64,000 nucleotides of DNA from contig NZ_BCZK01000004.1 of the NCBI RefSeq assembly GCF_001598695.1, positions 62,001-126,000 on the forward strand. The letters are read 5' to 3'. Shown piece by piece: positions 31,370 through 41,128 of the stretch (its first letter is position 1; each line of letters starts with the position of its first letter). The notes under the pieces are model-generated. The model saw only the letters and a program-made list of their open reading frames with translations. It did no database searches and had not been told where the DNA came from. This DNA comes from Klebsiella oxytoca NBRC 105695. Its GTDB lineage: Bacteria; Pseudomonadota; Gammaproteobacteria; Enterobacterales; Enterobacteriaceae. Both the position numbers and the translations under genes were made by a program.

Positions 31370-32323
31370 TTACAGCAGCTCGCGCGCCGCTGAGACAATA
31401 TCATGCGCCGTCAGGCCATACTCCTTCTGCAAGAACTCCTGCGTTCCCACCTGACCGTAGCGCTCTTTCACTCCTACGCGCCGCATCGGTACCGGACAGG
31501 TTTCCACCAGCACCTCCGCCACCGCCGATCCCAGTCCATTGTGAATACTGTGGTTTTCGCAGGTCACGATGCGCCCGGTTTTTTCGGCGTAATTTTTCAC
31601 CAGCATGCGGTCAATGGGCTTCAGGGTAAACATATCAATCACCGCCGCGCTAACGCCTTCCTGCTCAAGCTGGCGCGCCGCCTCCAGCGCTTCCGCCACC
31701 ATAATCCCATTGGCAATCAGCGTGATATCTTCACCTTCGCGCAGCACATTCCCTTTGCCAATGGTGAACGTTGAACCCGCCGCGTACACGCTCGGCGCCT
31801 GTTTGCGAATGGTGCGAACCCAGTAGAAGCCGTCGAGATCGATAAGCTGACGCAGAATCTCATCGAACATCACCGCATCGGTCACTTCCAGCACGACCGA
31901 ATGCGCCAGGCCGCGCACAATCCCCATATCTTCAAACGACATATGGGTTCCGCCGTTATGGCAGGCGGTCACCCCCGCATCGGAAGCAATTACTTTGACG
32001 TTATTCCGCTGATAATCGAGCGACATAAACAGCTGGTCGAAACAGCGGCGGCTGGCAAAAGCGGTAAAGGTGTGCACAAACGGCTTGCGTCCGGTCAACG
32101 ATAGCCCGGCGGCAGTGCCTATCACGTTGGCTTCCATGATGCCGCAGTTGATGACGTGCTGCGGATGCTCCCGCGCGACGCCGTCCATCGCCATGGAACT
32201 CATCAAATCCGCTTCCAGCGCGATAATTGGGCCCTTGTCTGCAATCTGCTCTGCGACGAACCCGGCATAAACCTTACGCATCTCTACGGCATCTTTTTGC
32301 CCTGCTGGTGCAAGCTTAATCAT
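31370..32323 (-). CDS. Transketolase, C-terminal subunit
   Basis: This 317-residue protein is the C-terminal half (pyrimidine-binding plus C-terminal domains) of a two-piece transketolase. The PYR domain carries NCGIMEANVIGTAAGLSLTGRKPFVHTFTAF, with the catalytic glutamate that activates thiamine diphosphate. The remainder has the transketolase_C fold. It overlaps the N-terminal subunit gene by 8 bases, so the two are made together. Split transketolases near sugar PTS genes usually act on unusual pentose or branched-sugar phosphates; the substrate is unknown here. A similar cluster at this locus is known in Salmonella. Confidence 0.9.
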   Translation of the reverse strand: MIKLAPAGQKDAVEMRKVYAGFVAEQIADKGPIIALEADLMSSMAMDGVAREHPQHVINCGIMEANVIGTAAGLSLTGRKPFVHTFTAFASRRCFDQLFMSLDYQRNNVKVIASDAGVTACHNGGTHMSFEDMGIVRGLAHSVVLEVTDAVMFDEILRQLIDLDGFYWVRTIRKQAPSVYAAGSTFTIGKGNVLREGEDITLIANGIMVAEALEAARQLEQEGVSAAVIDMFTLKPIDRMLVKNYAEKTGRIVTCENHSIHNGLGSAVAEVLVETCPVPMRRVGVKERYGQVGTQEFLQKEYGLTAHDIVSAARELL

Positions 32324-33146
32324 GTTCGGCCTCCAGTTGGCGAATCGCCTCGTTTAGCGTCTCTTTCATTTCGCCCGTCAGGCGCAAATGGTGGTTGTTG
32401 CTGAGATTTTCGAGATACGGCACGCCCTGGCCTTTCACGCTATCGAGAATGACTACCCGCGGTCGCGCATCGACGGGCGGAACGGGCTGTACCGCAGCCA
32501 GCAGTCCGGGAACGTCATCGCCTTTAACGGTCACGACATCAAAACCAAAGGCGCGGAATTTATCTTCGAGATTAAAAGCGCGAATGATCTCATCCAGCCT
32601 GCCGTCAAGCTGTAGCTTGTTCCAGTCAACAAACACGGTCAGGTTATTCAGGCGATGATGGGCGATAAACTGGAATGCTTCCCAGCACTGGCCTTCATTC
32701 AGTTCCCCGTCGCCAACGATACAGAACACACGATTCGTCCGTCCCGCCAGCTTATGCGACAGCGCCATCCCGCCAGCGATGGAAATCCCCTGCCCCAGCG
32801 ACCCCGTTGTGGCGTCTACGCCGCGCGTTTTTAGCCGATCCGGATGGCTTGGCAGCCGCGTACCGTTCTGGTTCAGCGTGCTTAGTTCCTCCATCGGGAA
32901 ATATCCCTTTATCGCCAGCGTACTGTACAGCGCCGGGCCGGCATGGCCCTTCGATAACACAAAGTAGTCGCGCTCGGGCCAGTCCGGATCGGCGGGATCA
33001 ATTTTCATCACCGCGCCGTACAGTACCGCCAGCGTTTCCACGACCGACATACTGCCGCCGTAGTGGCCGAAACCGAGATCCGTCAGCGATTTAAGGGTTG
33101 CGACGCGAATGTCTCGCGCCAGTTTAGTCACTTCTTGCACATTCAT
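32316..33146 (-). CDS. Transketolase, N-terminal subunit
   Basis: This 276-residue protein is the N-terminal (pyrophosphate-binding) half of a split transketolase. The thiamine diphosphate motif is GDGELNEGQCWEAFQF...NLTVFVDWNKLQLDG, and the substrate-side histidines occur in GFGHYGGSMSVVETLAVLYG and SKGHAGPALY. Together with the C-terminal subunit it would make a complete enzyme transferring a two-carbon ketol unit. Its start overlaps the stop of the PTS IIC gene by four bases. Confidence 0.9.
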   Translation of the reverse strand: MNVQEVTKLARDIRVATLKSLTDLGFGHYGGSMSVVETLAVLYGAVMKIDPADPDWPERDYFVLSKGHAGPALYSTLAIKGYFPMEELSTLNQNGTRLPSHPDRLKTRGVDATTGSLGQGISIAGGMALSHKLAGRTNRVFCIVGDGELNEGQCWEAFQFIAHHRLNNLTVFVDWNKLQLDGRLDEIIRAFNLEDKFRAFGFDVVTVKGDDVPGLLAAVQPVPPVDARPRVVILDSVKGQGVPYLENLSNNHHLRLTGEMKETLNEAIRQLEAEHD

Positions 33147-34534
33147 GATTTCGCTCCGCTGTTCTCCTGCGCGCCGCGGCCCACAGATTTCTTTTTCGCA
33201 AAAACGTTGTACGCCACCAGCAGTACGAACAACGCCACAACCAGGCCAGTTATCGCAAACGGCGACAGATAGCGGGCCAGGTTACCCAGCACAATGCCGA
33301 CGACGCCGAAATCAGCATCCGAGAAAGTGGTGTTGGCAAAACCAATCGCCCCCAGTACAGGCAGGAGCAGCACCGGCAGGAAGGTGATCAGCAGACCGTT
33401 GGCAAACGCGCCGATCATTGCCCCGCGCCGCCCGCCGGTCGCGTTGCCAAACACGCCAGCGGTCGCGCCGGTAAAGAAATGCGGCACCACGCCGGGCAGA
33501 ATCAACACCCACTTAAATTGCCCGCAGAGGAACAGCCCGACCAGCCCGCCGAGGAAGCTAAACAGGAAGCCAATCAGTACCGCATTGGGCGCATAGGGAT
33601 AAACAACCGGACAGTCCAGCGCCGGACGGGCATTCGGCACCAGCTTTTCCGAAAACCCGGTAAAAGCCGGTACGATTTCCGCCAGAATCAGGCGTACCCC
33701 TTGCAGGATGATGAACACCCCGGCAGCAAAGGTGATCGCCATAATGATGGCGTAGACCAGGTAGTTCTGGCCGCCGCTGAAGGTGCTTTCAACGTATTCA
33801 CGCCCTGCGCTCACCGCCATAATCAGATAGATGATCATCATGGTCAGCGAAATAGAGATGGAGCTGTCGCGCAGGAAGCTCAGGTTTTTCGGCAGGTTCA
33901 TCTCTTCTGTTGAACGCGAGCCTTTACCGCAAACGCTACCGATCCACCCCGACAGTACGTAGCCCAGAGTGCCGAAGTGGCCGAAAGCAATGTCATCGGT
34001 TCCGGTAATACGCTTCATATAGCGCTGGGCCAACGCCGGGAAGAATGCCATGACCAGGCCAAGGATCAGCGAACCGGTAAATACCAGCCCGACCCCCTCA
34101 AAACCCGCCACGGTGAGAATCACGCCAATCATGCAGGCCATATAGAAGGTGTGGTGCCCGGTGAGAAAAATGTACTTCAGGCGCGTAAACCGGGCGACCA
34201 CAATATTTGCCACCATCCCAAACGCCATAATCAGCGCGGTTGAAGCACCATATTTTTCCAGCGCAATAGAAACTATCGCCTCATTATTAGGGATAATTCC
34301 CTGAATATTAAATGCGTGTTCAAACATCCCCCCTAATGGATTCAGCGAGCCGACTAATACCGTCGCGCCACCGCCGAGAACGATAAAGCCCAGAATAGTT
34401 TTAATTGTTCCCTTCACGACGTCGGAGAAAGATTTTTTTTGCGCCACCAGACCAATTAACGCAATTAAACCGACCAGTACTGAAGGGACTTTAAGAATAT
34501 CAACAACAAAATTCAGCGTTTCAAGGATAAACAT
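33143..34534 (-). CDS. PTS IIC component, ascorbate (UlaA/SgaT) family
   Basis: This 463-residue polytopic permease resembles UlaA, the membrane subunit that imports and phosphorylates L-ascorbate. The N-terminal segment LNFVVDILKVPSVLVGLIALIGLVAQKKS and the GSLNPLGGMFEHAFNIQGIIPNNEAIVSIALEKYG block are typical of the family. The ATG at 34534 has a strong ribosome binding site (GAGGTGG) and gives the usual N-terminus; an earlier in-frame start is rejected. The sugar carried need not be ascorbate, given the transketolase partners. Confidence 0.9.
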   Translation of the reverse strand: MFILETLNFVVDILKVPSVLVGLIALIGLVAQKKSFSDVVKGTIKTILGFIVLGGGATVLVGSLNPLGGMFEHAFNIQGIIPNNEAIVSIALEKYGASTALIMAFGMVANIVVARFTRLKYIFLTGHHTFYMACMIGVILTVAGFEGVGLVFTGSLILGLVMAFFPALAQRYMKRITGTDDIAFGHFGTLGYVLSGWIGSVCGKGSRSTEEMNLPKNLSFLRDSSISISLTMMIIYLIMAVSAGREYVESTFSGGQNYLVYAIIMAITFAAGVFIILQGVRLILAEIVPAFTGFSEKLVPNARPALDCPVVYPYAPNAVLIGFLFSFLGGLVGLFLCGQFKWVLILPGVVPHFFTGATAGVFGNATGGRRGAMIGAFANGLLITFLPVLLLPVLGAIGFANTTFSDADFGVVGIVLGNLARYLSPFAITGLVVALFVLLVAYNVFAKKKSVGRGAQENSGAKS

Positions 34535-34554
34535 ATCCACCTCGCTATAAATAG

Positions 34555-34827
34555 TTATTGTCTGGCGAACCACGCGCGCAGCTGCGCTTCGAGTTCATTA
34601 ATATCGATGATGTTAGTAATCACCACCAGCTGGCTTTCCGGTACGCTGGCGCTGGCAGCAATATCTTTCGCCATCACAAACAGATCCGCCGCGCCAGGAG
34701 TTGCCGACGACAGATCGGAGTGCTCTACCTCGGCCTCGATTTCGAGCTTTTTAAGCACTTTTTTAATATTCATTTCAACCATAAAACTGCTGCCCAGGCC
34801 AGAACCGCAAATTGCCATAATTTTCAT
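34555..34827 (-). CDS. PTS IIB component, UlaB-like
   Basis: The 90-residue cytoplasmic protein starts MKIMAICGSGLGSSFMVEMN. The phosphorylatable cysteine is residue 7 in the CGSGLGSS loop shared by lactose/ascorbate IIB domains. The ATG at 34827 sits behind AAAGGTG; a GTG nine bases earlier is less likely. It takes phosphate from the IIA protein and passes it to sugar moving through IIC. Confidence 0.9.
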   Translation of the reverse strand: MKIMAICGSGLGSSFMVEMNIKKVLKKLEIEAEVEHSDLSSATPGAADLFVMAKDIAASASVPESQLVVITNIIDINELEAQLRAWFARQ

Positions 34828-34906
34828 TGTTATCACCTTTTTTGGGTAGAGTAGGTCCGCATCACGCAGGCGCGTAATGTCCGATAAGTCGGATGTTTAA
34901 ATTAAC

Positions 34907-35350
34907 TCAGAAGCGTGCGATGATTTTTTTAATCTCCTCAAGGCCGGTTGCCTGATGTAATTGATGCATATCTTCATCGCTGGAAAATAATTCCGCCAGA
35001 GCCGCGATCATTTCGAGATGGCTATGTTTATCCGGTGCCGCAAGCATAATGATAATATCAACCGGGTCGAACTCCTCAGAGCCAAACGATACGCCCTGTT
35101 CCAGTTTCAACAGCGATAGTCCTAAGCCCTTTGCCCCCTCCTCTGGCCGCGCATGCGGCATCGCCAGTCCCGGCGCCAGCACGTAATACGGCCCCAGCCT
35201 ACGATGCTGCTCCACGATCGCCTTCACGTAAGCAGGTTCGATAACGCCGGCCTCGAGCAGCGGCCGGGCGCAGATATCCAGCGCCTGGGGCCAGCTGTCT
35301 ACGTTCTGCCGCAGCGCAATGGTGGCATCAGAGAGCCATGTGTTGAGCAT
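34907..35350 (-). CDS. PTS IIA component, mannitol/fructose-type (UlaC-like)
   Basis: This 147-residue PTS EIIA-2 domain protein has its phospho-histidine at about residue 66 in APGLAMPHARPEEG. It is the first gene of the operon IIA-IIB-IIC-transketolase N-transketolase C, transcribed on the minus strand. The promoter region, shared with the divergent regulator gene, carries two palindromic operators 79-125 bases upstream of the start. Confidence 0.9.
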   Translation of the reverse strand: MLNTWLSDATIALRQNVDSWPQALDICARPLLEAGVIEPAYVKAIVEQHRRLGPYYVLAPGLAMPHARPEEGAKGLGLSLLKLEQGVSFGSEEFDPVDIIIMLAAPDKHSHLEMIAALAELFSSDEDMHQLHQATGLEEIKKIIARF

Positions 35351-35428
35351 TTTATCCCCCGTCTTTTAGCAAAAGATGGGCAAACTTTATGCAAGCATGG
35401 AAGAGTTATCTGCGAGAACGATCACAAA

Positions 35429-35440
35429 GATAGCGCTACC
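35429..35440. promoter_or_regulatory. Operator 2 for the LacI/GntR-like regulator
   Basis: GATAGCGCTACC has the palindromic core TAGCGCTA, identical to the core of operator 1. Its centre is 34 bp, about three helical turns, from that of operator 1. Confidence 0.65.
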
Positions 35441-35461
35441 AAAAAGGAACATTCAGATTTG

Positions 35462-35475
35462 TGATAGCGCTATCA
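35462..35475. promoter_or_regulatory. Operator 1 for the LacI/GntR-like regulator
   Basis: TGATAGCGCTATCA is a perfect 14-bp palindrome with a central CG step, the form expected for LacI/GntR-family proteins. It lies between the divergent PTS operon and the regulator gene, so it could control both. Confidence 0.75.
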
Positions 35476-35586
35476 ATTCACAATCATCCTGTGAAAACGC
35501 AGCAAAAAGCCCCGGTTAAGGCGTATACTCCCTGACACGTGAAGTAATGGATGAAAATAAAAAACGTCTGTTTAGCAGGAATATGT

Positions 35587-36606
35587 ATGTCTCTAACCCG
35601 AAAACGGCGTAGTACCGGTAAAGTGACGATCGCCGATGTTGCTCAGCTGGCAGGTGTGGGAACCATGACCGTATCCCGCGCGCTTCGCACGCCGGAACAA
35701 GTTTCCGATAAACTCCGTGAAAAAATCGAAGCGGCGGTGCAAGAACTCGGGTATATGCCTAACCTCGCCGCCAGCGCCCTGGCATCAGCCTCTTCAAGAA
35801 CTATCGCGATGGTGGTCCCCAATCTGGCGGAGGCGGGCTGCTCAGCGATGTTTGCCGGGCTTCAGCAGGTACTACAGCCGGCGGGTTATCAAATCATGCT
35901 CGCGGAATCGCAGCACCGTCTTGAGCAGGAAGAAAAGTTGCTGGAAACGCTGCTGGCTTCGAATATCGCCGCCGCCATTCTGCTTAGCGTTGAACATAGC
36001 GATACCGTACGCCACTGGCTGCAAAACGCCTCGATTCCGGTGGTGGAAATGGGGGCGATGCGCGCCGATCCTATCGACATGAATATCGGCATTGATAACG
36101 TAGCGGCGATGTTCGAGCTGACGGAGATGCTCATTCACCGCGGCTATCAGAATATCGGTCTACTGTGCGCCAATCAGGAACAGTGGATTTTTCAGCAGCA
36201 TTTGCAGGGGTGGTACAAGGCCATGCTGCGCCATCATATGTCGCCTAACCGGGTGATTAACGCTGCGCTACCGGCCAACTTTTCCACCGGCGCTTCGCAG
36301 CTGCCGGAGTTTTTGCTGGCATGGCCAGAACTCGATGCGCTGGTCTGCGTTTCCGATGAGCTGGCATGCGGGGCGCTGTATGAGTGCCAGCGTCGGCGTA
36401 TCAAGGTGCCTGATGATTTAGCCGTCGTCGGCTTTGGCGACAGTGACGTGAGTCGGGTGTGCCAGCCGCCGTTAACGACCATGGCTGTGCCGCACCACAA
36501 GATTGGTATAGAAGCCGGGCGAGCCCTTCTGGAGCGTTTTAATGAGGGAAACTGGAGCGACAGGAAACCCATCGCGTCCAGTTTATGCATGCGGGATAGC
36601 TGCTAA
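35587..36606 (+). CDS. LacI-family regulator, GntR-like
   Basis: This 339-residue repressor has an N-terminal LacI helix-turn-helix (KVTIADVAQLAGVGTMTVSRALRTPEQVSDKLREKI) with the hinge helix NLAASALAS. A periplasmic-binding-protein-like sensor domain follows. The DNA-recognition region is close to the gluconate regulator GntR, in keeping with the TAGCGCTA operators beside it. I choose the ATG at 35587 (MSLTRKRRSTG), which has AGGA six bases upstream. It is divergent from the PTS/transketolase operon and is its likely regulator. The inducer is unknown. Confidence 0.9.
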   Translation: MSLTRKRRSTGKVTIADVAQLAGVGTMTVSRALRTPEQVSDKLREKIEAAVQELGYMPNLAASALASASSRTIAMVVPNLAEAGCSAMFAGLQQVLQPAGYQIMLAESQHRLEQEEKLLETLLASNIAAAILLSVEHSDTVRHWLQNASIPVVEMGAMRADPIDMNIGIDNVAAMFELTEMLIHRGYQNIGLLCANQEQWIFQQHLQGWYKAMLRHHMSPNRVINAALPANFSTGASQLPEFLLAWPELDALVCVSDELACGALYECQRRRIKVPDDLAVVGFGDSDVSRVCQPPLTTMAVPHHKIGIEAGRALLERFNEGNWSDRKPIASSLCMRDSC

Positions 36607-36609
36607 AGG

Positions 36610-37164
36610 CTATTCCGCCTCTTCCTGTTTTTCGGCTTTTGTTGGCTCATTGTTGGCATTGCGGGTCATCCACAGCGCCAGCGCTTTTAATGAATCCGGA
36701 GTGAATTCATCGCAGCGGGCGGTGATCTCTTCCGGCGTCAGCCAGCACACTTCGCTCACTTCTTCTTCTTGCAGCGCGAACGGTCCGTGCGATACGCAGC
36801 TAAACAGACCGCCCCAGACGCGGCAGTGCTTATCTTCGTAGTAGAACTGCCCGTGGTCAGCGAAGGGCACGCCGGCAATGCCGAGCTCTTCTTCCGCCTC
36901 GCGGCGCGCGGACTCCAGCATTTGCTCATCAGCCTGCACTACGCCACCGGCGGTGGCGTCCAGCATGCCCGGCTGGAAATCTTTCGTTTCGGTACGACGC
37001 TGCACCAGGATTTTGCCCATCCCATCATGAACAACAATGTAGGTCGCGCGATGACGCAGACACTCCGCGCGCATTTGTTCGCGGCTGGATTGTGCTATCA
37101 CCTCGTTGTTTTCATTAACAATATCGACCCATTCTGTGCTTGCCAAATGATTCTGTTCCGCCAT
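36610..37164 (-). CDS. yfcD: Nudix hydrolase YfcD
   Basis: The 184-residue protein carries a complete Nudix box, [23 protein letters not shown], within the fold found in isopentenyl-diphosphate isomerase-like Nudix proteins. Length and sequence match E. coli YfcD; its substrate is unknown. It is convergent with the LacI-family gene, with only 3 bases between the stops. The C-terminus is lysine/glutamate-rich. Confidence 0.93.
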   Translation of the reverse strand: MAEQNHLASTEWVDIVNENNEVIAQSSREQMRAECLRHRATYIVVHDGMGKILVQRRTETKDFQPGMLDATAGGVVQADEQMLESARREAEEELGIAGVPFADHGQFYYEDKHCRVWGGLFSCVSHGPFALQEEEVSEVCWLTPEEITARCDEFTPDSLKALALWMTRNANNEPTKAEKQEEAE

Positions 37165-37222
37165 CAGGAAACCTTACTTTTTAAAGCGCTCTCGCGGCGC
37201 GTCTATACGATTGAGGGGTAAA

Positions 37223-37774
37223 TTACGGGTAAATTGCGACCTCTGCAATAACCTGATGATCATCGAGTGCTAAAACCTGCAATCGCCCCTCGTTCAGAAG
37301 ACCGTAGCTGGCGGTAAATCCCCCTTTAGGGATGCTGACCGAGCCGGGATTGAAGAGAAAAATCTCGCCGCGTTTCTCGGCTACCGGAATATGAGTATGG
37401 CCGTAAGCCAGCACATCGCCAGCGGCGAGTGGAGGCAAATTATCGGGGCTGTACAGATGTCCGTGAGTGAGAAACAGGCGGGTTCGCTCGCTCAAAACCT
37501 GCTGCCAGGGGGCGGTTATGGGGAAATGGAGCAGCATCTGATCGACTTCGCTGTCGCAGTTGCCGCGAACGGCAATCACCCGCTCCGCTACGCGGTTTAA
37601 CGCCTCTGCGACCTGGGCCGGGGCATAACCTTCAGGAAGCGCGTTACGCGGTCCGTGATTCAGCACATCACCGAGAATAACCAGCCACTGCGCCCCGCTT
37701 CGCGCGAACAGCTCAAGCACGCGTTCGGCTGCAGGTAGAGAGCCATGGATATCCGAGGCAAACATCAGCTTCAT
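37223..37774 (-). CDS. yfcE: Phosphodiesterase YfcE
   Basis: YfcE is a 183-residue calcineurin-like metallophosphoesterase that hydrolyses artificial phosphodiesters in a manganese-dependent way. Metal ligands are seen in SDIHGSLPA, GDVLNHGP, RGNCDSEVD, LTHGHLYS and YGHTHIPV. The start at 37774 (MKLMFASDIHG) aligns with E. coli; an ATG at 37783 would add three residues. It lies 58 bases upstream of yfcD in the same direction. Confidence 0.94.
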   Translation of the reverse strand: MKLMFASDIHGSLPAAERVLELFARSGAQWLVILGDVLNHGPRNALPEGYAPAQVAEALNRVAERVIAVRGNCDSEVDQMLLHFPITAPWQQVLSERTRLFLTHGHLYSPDNLPPLAAGDVLAYGHTHIPVAEKRGEIFLFNPGSVSIPKGGFTASYGLLNEGRLQVLALDDHQVIAEVAIYP

Positions 37775-37830
37775 ACAATTCATCTCCACGCATTACGATG
37801 CCGCTATGATAACGGAACCGCTGACGCTTA

Positions 37831-38598
<768 letters not shown>

Positions 38599-38683
38599 TC
38601 ATCCCGGATTCGGTTAGCCTGCCGGATAACGTCAGTTCACCTATACTCGAAAAGTTTGCGACCCGTAACGGCGAGGGATTTTC

Positions 38684-39313
38684 ATGATCGATCTTTACTA
38701 CGCACCCACTCCCAATGGCCACAAAATCACGCTCTTCCTCGAAGAAGCTCAGTTGGCCTATCGTCTCATCCGGGTGGATATCGGCAAAGGGGAGCAGTTC
38801 CAACCCTCCTACCTTGCGATTTCGCCAAATAACAAGATCCCGGCGATCGTTGACCATGAACCCGCCGACGGCGGTGGCCCGTTAAACCTGTTTGAGTCCG
38901 GAGCAATCCTGCTCTACCTTGCAGAAAAAAGCGGCAAGTTACTGAGCGGTGAGCTCCGCGAGCGCCACGCTACGCTCCAGTGGTTATTCTGGCAGGTCGG
39001 CGGTTTAGGGCCGATGCTCGGGCAAAACCACCACTTTAACCACTGCGCCCCGCAGGCGGTACCCTATGCCATCGAGCGCTATCAGGTAGAAACTCAGCGG
39101 CTGTACGGCGTGCTCAACCGGCGCCTTGGCGAGAGCCCCTGGCTGGGCGGCAACCACTACAGTATCGCCGATATCGCCTGCTGGCCGTGGGTGAATGCCC
39201 ATCAGCGCCAGCGCATCGACCTCGCCAGTTTTCCGGCGGTTCACAACTGGTTTGAACGCATTCGTCATCGCCCGGCGACCGTTGAGGCGCTTCTGAAAAC
39301 AGAAGCCTGGTAA
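38684..39313 (+). CDS. yfcG: GSH-dependent disulfide-bond oxidoreductase YfcG
   Basis: YfcG is a 209-residue nu-class GST homologue that reduces disulfides using two bound glutathiones. The N-terminal IDLYYAPTPNGHKI contains Thr9 and Asn11, the residues contacting the glutathione disulfide in E. coli. FESGAILLYLAEKSG is the GSH-binding Ser motif. It is followed by folX. Confidence 0.95.
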   Translation: MIDLYYAPTPNGHKITLFLEEAQLAYRLIRVDIGKGEQFQPSYLAISPNNKIPAIVDHEPADGGGPLNLFESGAILLYLAEKSGKLLSGELRERHATLQWLFWQVGGLGPMLGQNHHFNHCAPQAVPYAIERYQVETQRLYGVLNRRLGESPWLGGNHYSIADIACWPWVNAHQRQRIDLASFPAVHNWFERIRHRPATVEALLKTEAW

Positions 39314-39378
39314 CCCCCTGCTCGGCCGGGAAGCTTTGATGTATGATGGCGGAAATTACTACCCGGAGGAAGCCTGCA

Positions 39379-39741
39379 ATGTCTCAACCAGACGCCATTA
39401 TTCGAATTAAGAACCTGCGCCTGCGTACTTTTATCGGAATTAAAGAGGAAGAGATCGCCAACCGCCAGGATGTGGTGGTCAACGTCGCTATCCACTATCC
39501 GGCGGAGAAATCACGCAACAGCGAAGATATTAACGATGCGCTGAACTACCGCACCATTACTAAGCGCATTATTAGTCATATCGAAAATAACCGCTTTTCT
39601 CTACTGGAAAAATTAACTCAGGATGTGCTCGACATCGCACGCGAACATCACTGGGTCACATATGCTGAAGTAGAGATCGACAAACTGCATGCACTGCGCT
39701 ACGCCGATTCCGTCTCCATGACGATGAGCTGGCGGCGCTAG
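39379..39741 (+). CDS. folX: Dihydroneopterin triphosphate 2'-epimerase
   Basis: FolX, a 120-residue member of the dihydroneopterin aldolase fold, epimerises dihydroneopterin triphosphate at C2' to the monapterin form. The start is the ATG at 39379 after GGAGGAAG ([20 protein letters not shown]). Family features are the [18 protein letters not shown] strand and [10 protein letters not shown]. It is followed at 20 bases by yfcH. Confidence 0.96.
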   Translation: MSQPDAIIRIKNLRLRTFIGIKEEEIANRQDVVVNVAIHYPAEKSRNSEDINDALNYRTITKRIISHIENNRFSLLEKLTQDVLDIAREHHWVTYAEVEIDKLHALRYADSVSMTMSWRR

Positions 39742-39761
39742 ATGCATCTTCGGGAGGCGCT

Positions 39762-40655
39762 ATGAACGTTCTGCTTACTGGCGGTACCGGCCTGATTGGC
39801 CGGCATCTGATACCCCGGCTGCTGGAGCTGGGGCATCGCGTAACGGTTTCAACCCGCAGCCCTGAAAAGGCGAAAAACCGCCTCGATTCTCGCGTCACTC
39901 TGTGGCGCGATTTTGAGCATCAGGTGAATCTTAACGGTTTTGATGCCGTCATCAATCTGGCAGGCGAACCTATCGCCGATAAACGCTGGACGGCGGAGCA
40001 GAAGCAGCGCCTCTGCCACAGCCGTTGGGATATCACCCAAAAGCTGGTCACCCTAATCAACGCCAGCGACGCGCCGCCCGCGGTGCTGATTAGCGGTTCA
40101 GCCGCCGGCTATTATGGCGATCTCGGCGAAGTTGTCGTCACCGAAGAAGAGCCGCCGCATAATGAGTTTACCCACAAGCTTTGCGCCCGCTGGGAGCAGA
40201 TTGCCTGCGAAGCGCAGAGCGATCGCACCCGCGTATGCCTGCTGCGTACCGGGGTGGTGCTGGCGCCGCGAGGCGGCATTCTGGCCAAAATGGCGCCCGC
40301 CTTTAAGCTTGGCCTCGGCGGCCCTATCGGCAGCGGCAGACAGTATCTGGCCTGGATCCACATCGACGATATGGTCAACGGTATACTGTGGCTGCTTGAT
40401 AACGACCTGCGCGGGCCGTTTAATATGGTTTCCCCTTACCCGGTTCGTAACGAGCAGTTCGCTCATGCGCTGGGCCATGCGCTAAACCGTCCGGCGATTT
40501 TCCGCGTCCCGGCGGCGGCTATTCGTCTGCTGATGGGAGAATCTTCCGTTCTGGTACTCGGCGGCCAGCGCGCGCTGCCTAAACGCCTGGAAGCGGCCGG
40601 ATTTGGCTTTCGTTGGTACGATCTGGAAGAGGCGCTGGCCGACGTGCTGCGGTAG
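39762..40655 (+). CDS. yfcH: NAD(P)-binding epimerase-family protein YfcH
   Basis: This 297-residue member of the SDR39U1 family has the Rossmann motif [15 protein letters not shown] at the N-terminus, a [10 protein letters not shown] catalytic-region block and the C-terminal DUF1731 domain ([20 protein letters not shown]). Length equals E. coli YfcH. Its substrate is unknown. The folX-yfcH arrangement is conserved. Confidence 0.95.
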   Translation: MNVLLTGGTGLIGRHLIPRLLELGHRVTVSTRSPEKAKNRLDSRVTLWRDFEHQVNLNGFDAVINLAGEPIADKRWTAEQKQRLCHSRWDITQKLVTLINASDAPPAVLISGSAAGYYGDLGEVVVTEEEPPHNEFTHKLCARWEQIACEAQSDRTRVCLLRTGVVLAPRGGILAKMAPAFKLGLGGPIGSGRQYLAWIHIDDMVNGILWLLDNDLRGPFNMVSPYPVRNEQFAHALGHALNRPAIFRVPAAAIRLLMGESSVLVLGGQRALPKRLEAAGFGFRWYDLEEALADVLR

Positions 40656-40665
40656 TCCAGGTCTC

Positions 40666-40690
40666 TCAGGGAGAGTATCGCTCTCCCTGA
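40666..40690 (+). terminator. Terminator after yfcH
   Basis: TCAGGGAGAG and CTCTCCCTGA form a perfect 10-bp stem with a 5-base loop, followed by an AT-rich tail. It closes the yfcG-folX-yfcH unit. Confidence 0.75.
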
Positions 40691-40870
40691 TTAATTAATT
40701 TGTTGAACCCGCCTCGCAGCGCGCAAAAATCACCATTCCTCTGTCGCCTTAACTGTGAATCTTATTCCAGTGATATGTCTTTCACTCTGCCATAACCCCT
40801 GTGTGTAATTTAACACCACCACACCGTTGACATTCGTCAACAACTTATTCAACATTACCAGGATGAATTG

Positions 40871-41125
40871 ATGAAGGAACATCCGGATAAACATATCAGA
40901 GCAGCTATTGACTACTCGCTGGCACGGGGCTGGATTTTTATCACTGGCGGCAAAAGCGTTCACTGTTTTGGCAGGTTGATGTGTGGGACGGCCCGGCACC
41001 GGGAACATATGATGAGCATCTGGTCAACGCCTGCGGTACCCATTAACCACGCCAGGCAAATTATCAGAATGGTCGACCGCTGCCAGCCGCCTGCCTCGGG
41101 TCAGCTTAACCACAAGAAGGATTAA
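40871..41125 (+). CDS. HicA-like putative toxin
   Basis: This 84-residue basic protein starts with an ATG at 40871 behind AGGATG. It reads KHIRAAIDYSLARGWIFITGGKSVHCFGRL, resembling the small dsRBD-fold HicA-type mRNA interferase family. The GKSVH motif carries the candidate catalytic His31. The SIWSTP...NHARQI C-terminal block is typical of a HicA-related subgroup found beside HTH partners. The gene that follows starts 3 bases after the stop, as in toxin-antitoxin pairs. Assignment rests on recognised motifs and context, and toxicity is inferred. Confidence 0.65.
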   Translation: MKEHPDKHIRAAIDYSLARGWIFITGGKSVHCFGRLMCGTARHREHMMSIWSTPAVPINHARQIIRMVDRCQPPASGQLNHKKD

Positions 41126-41128
41126 ACA

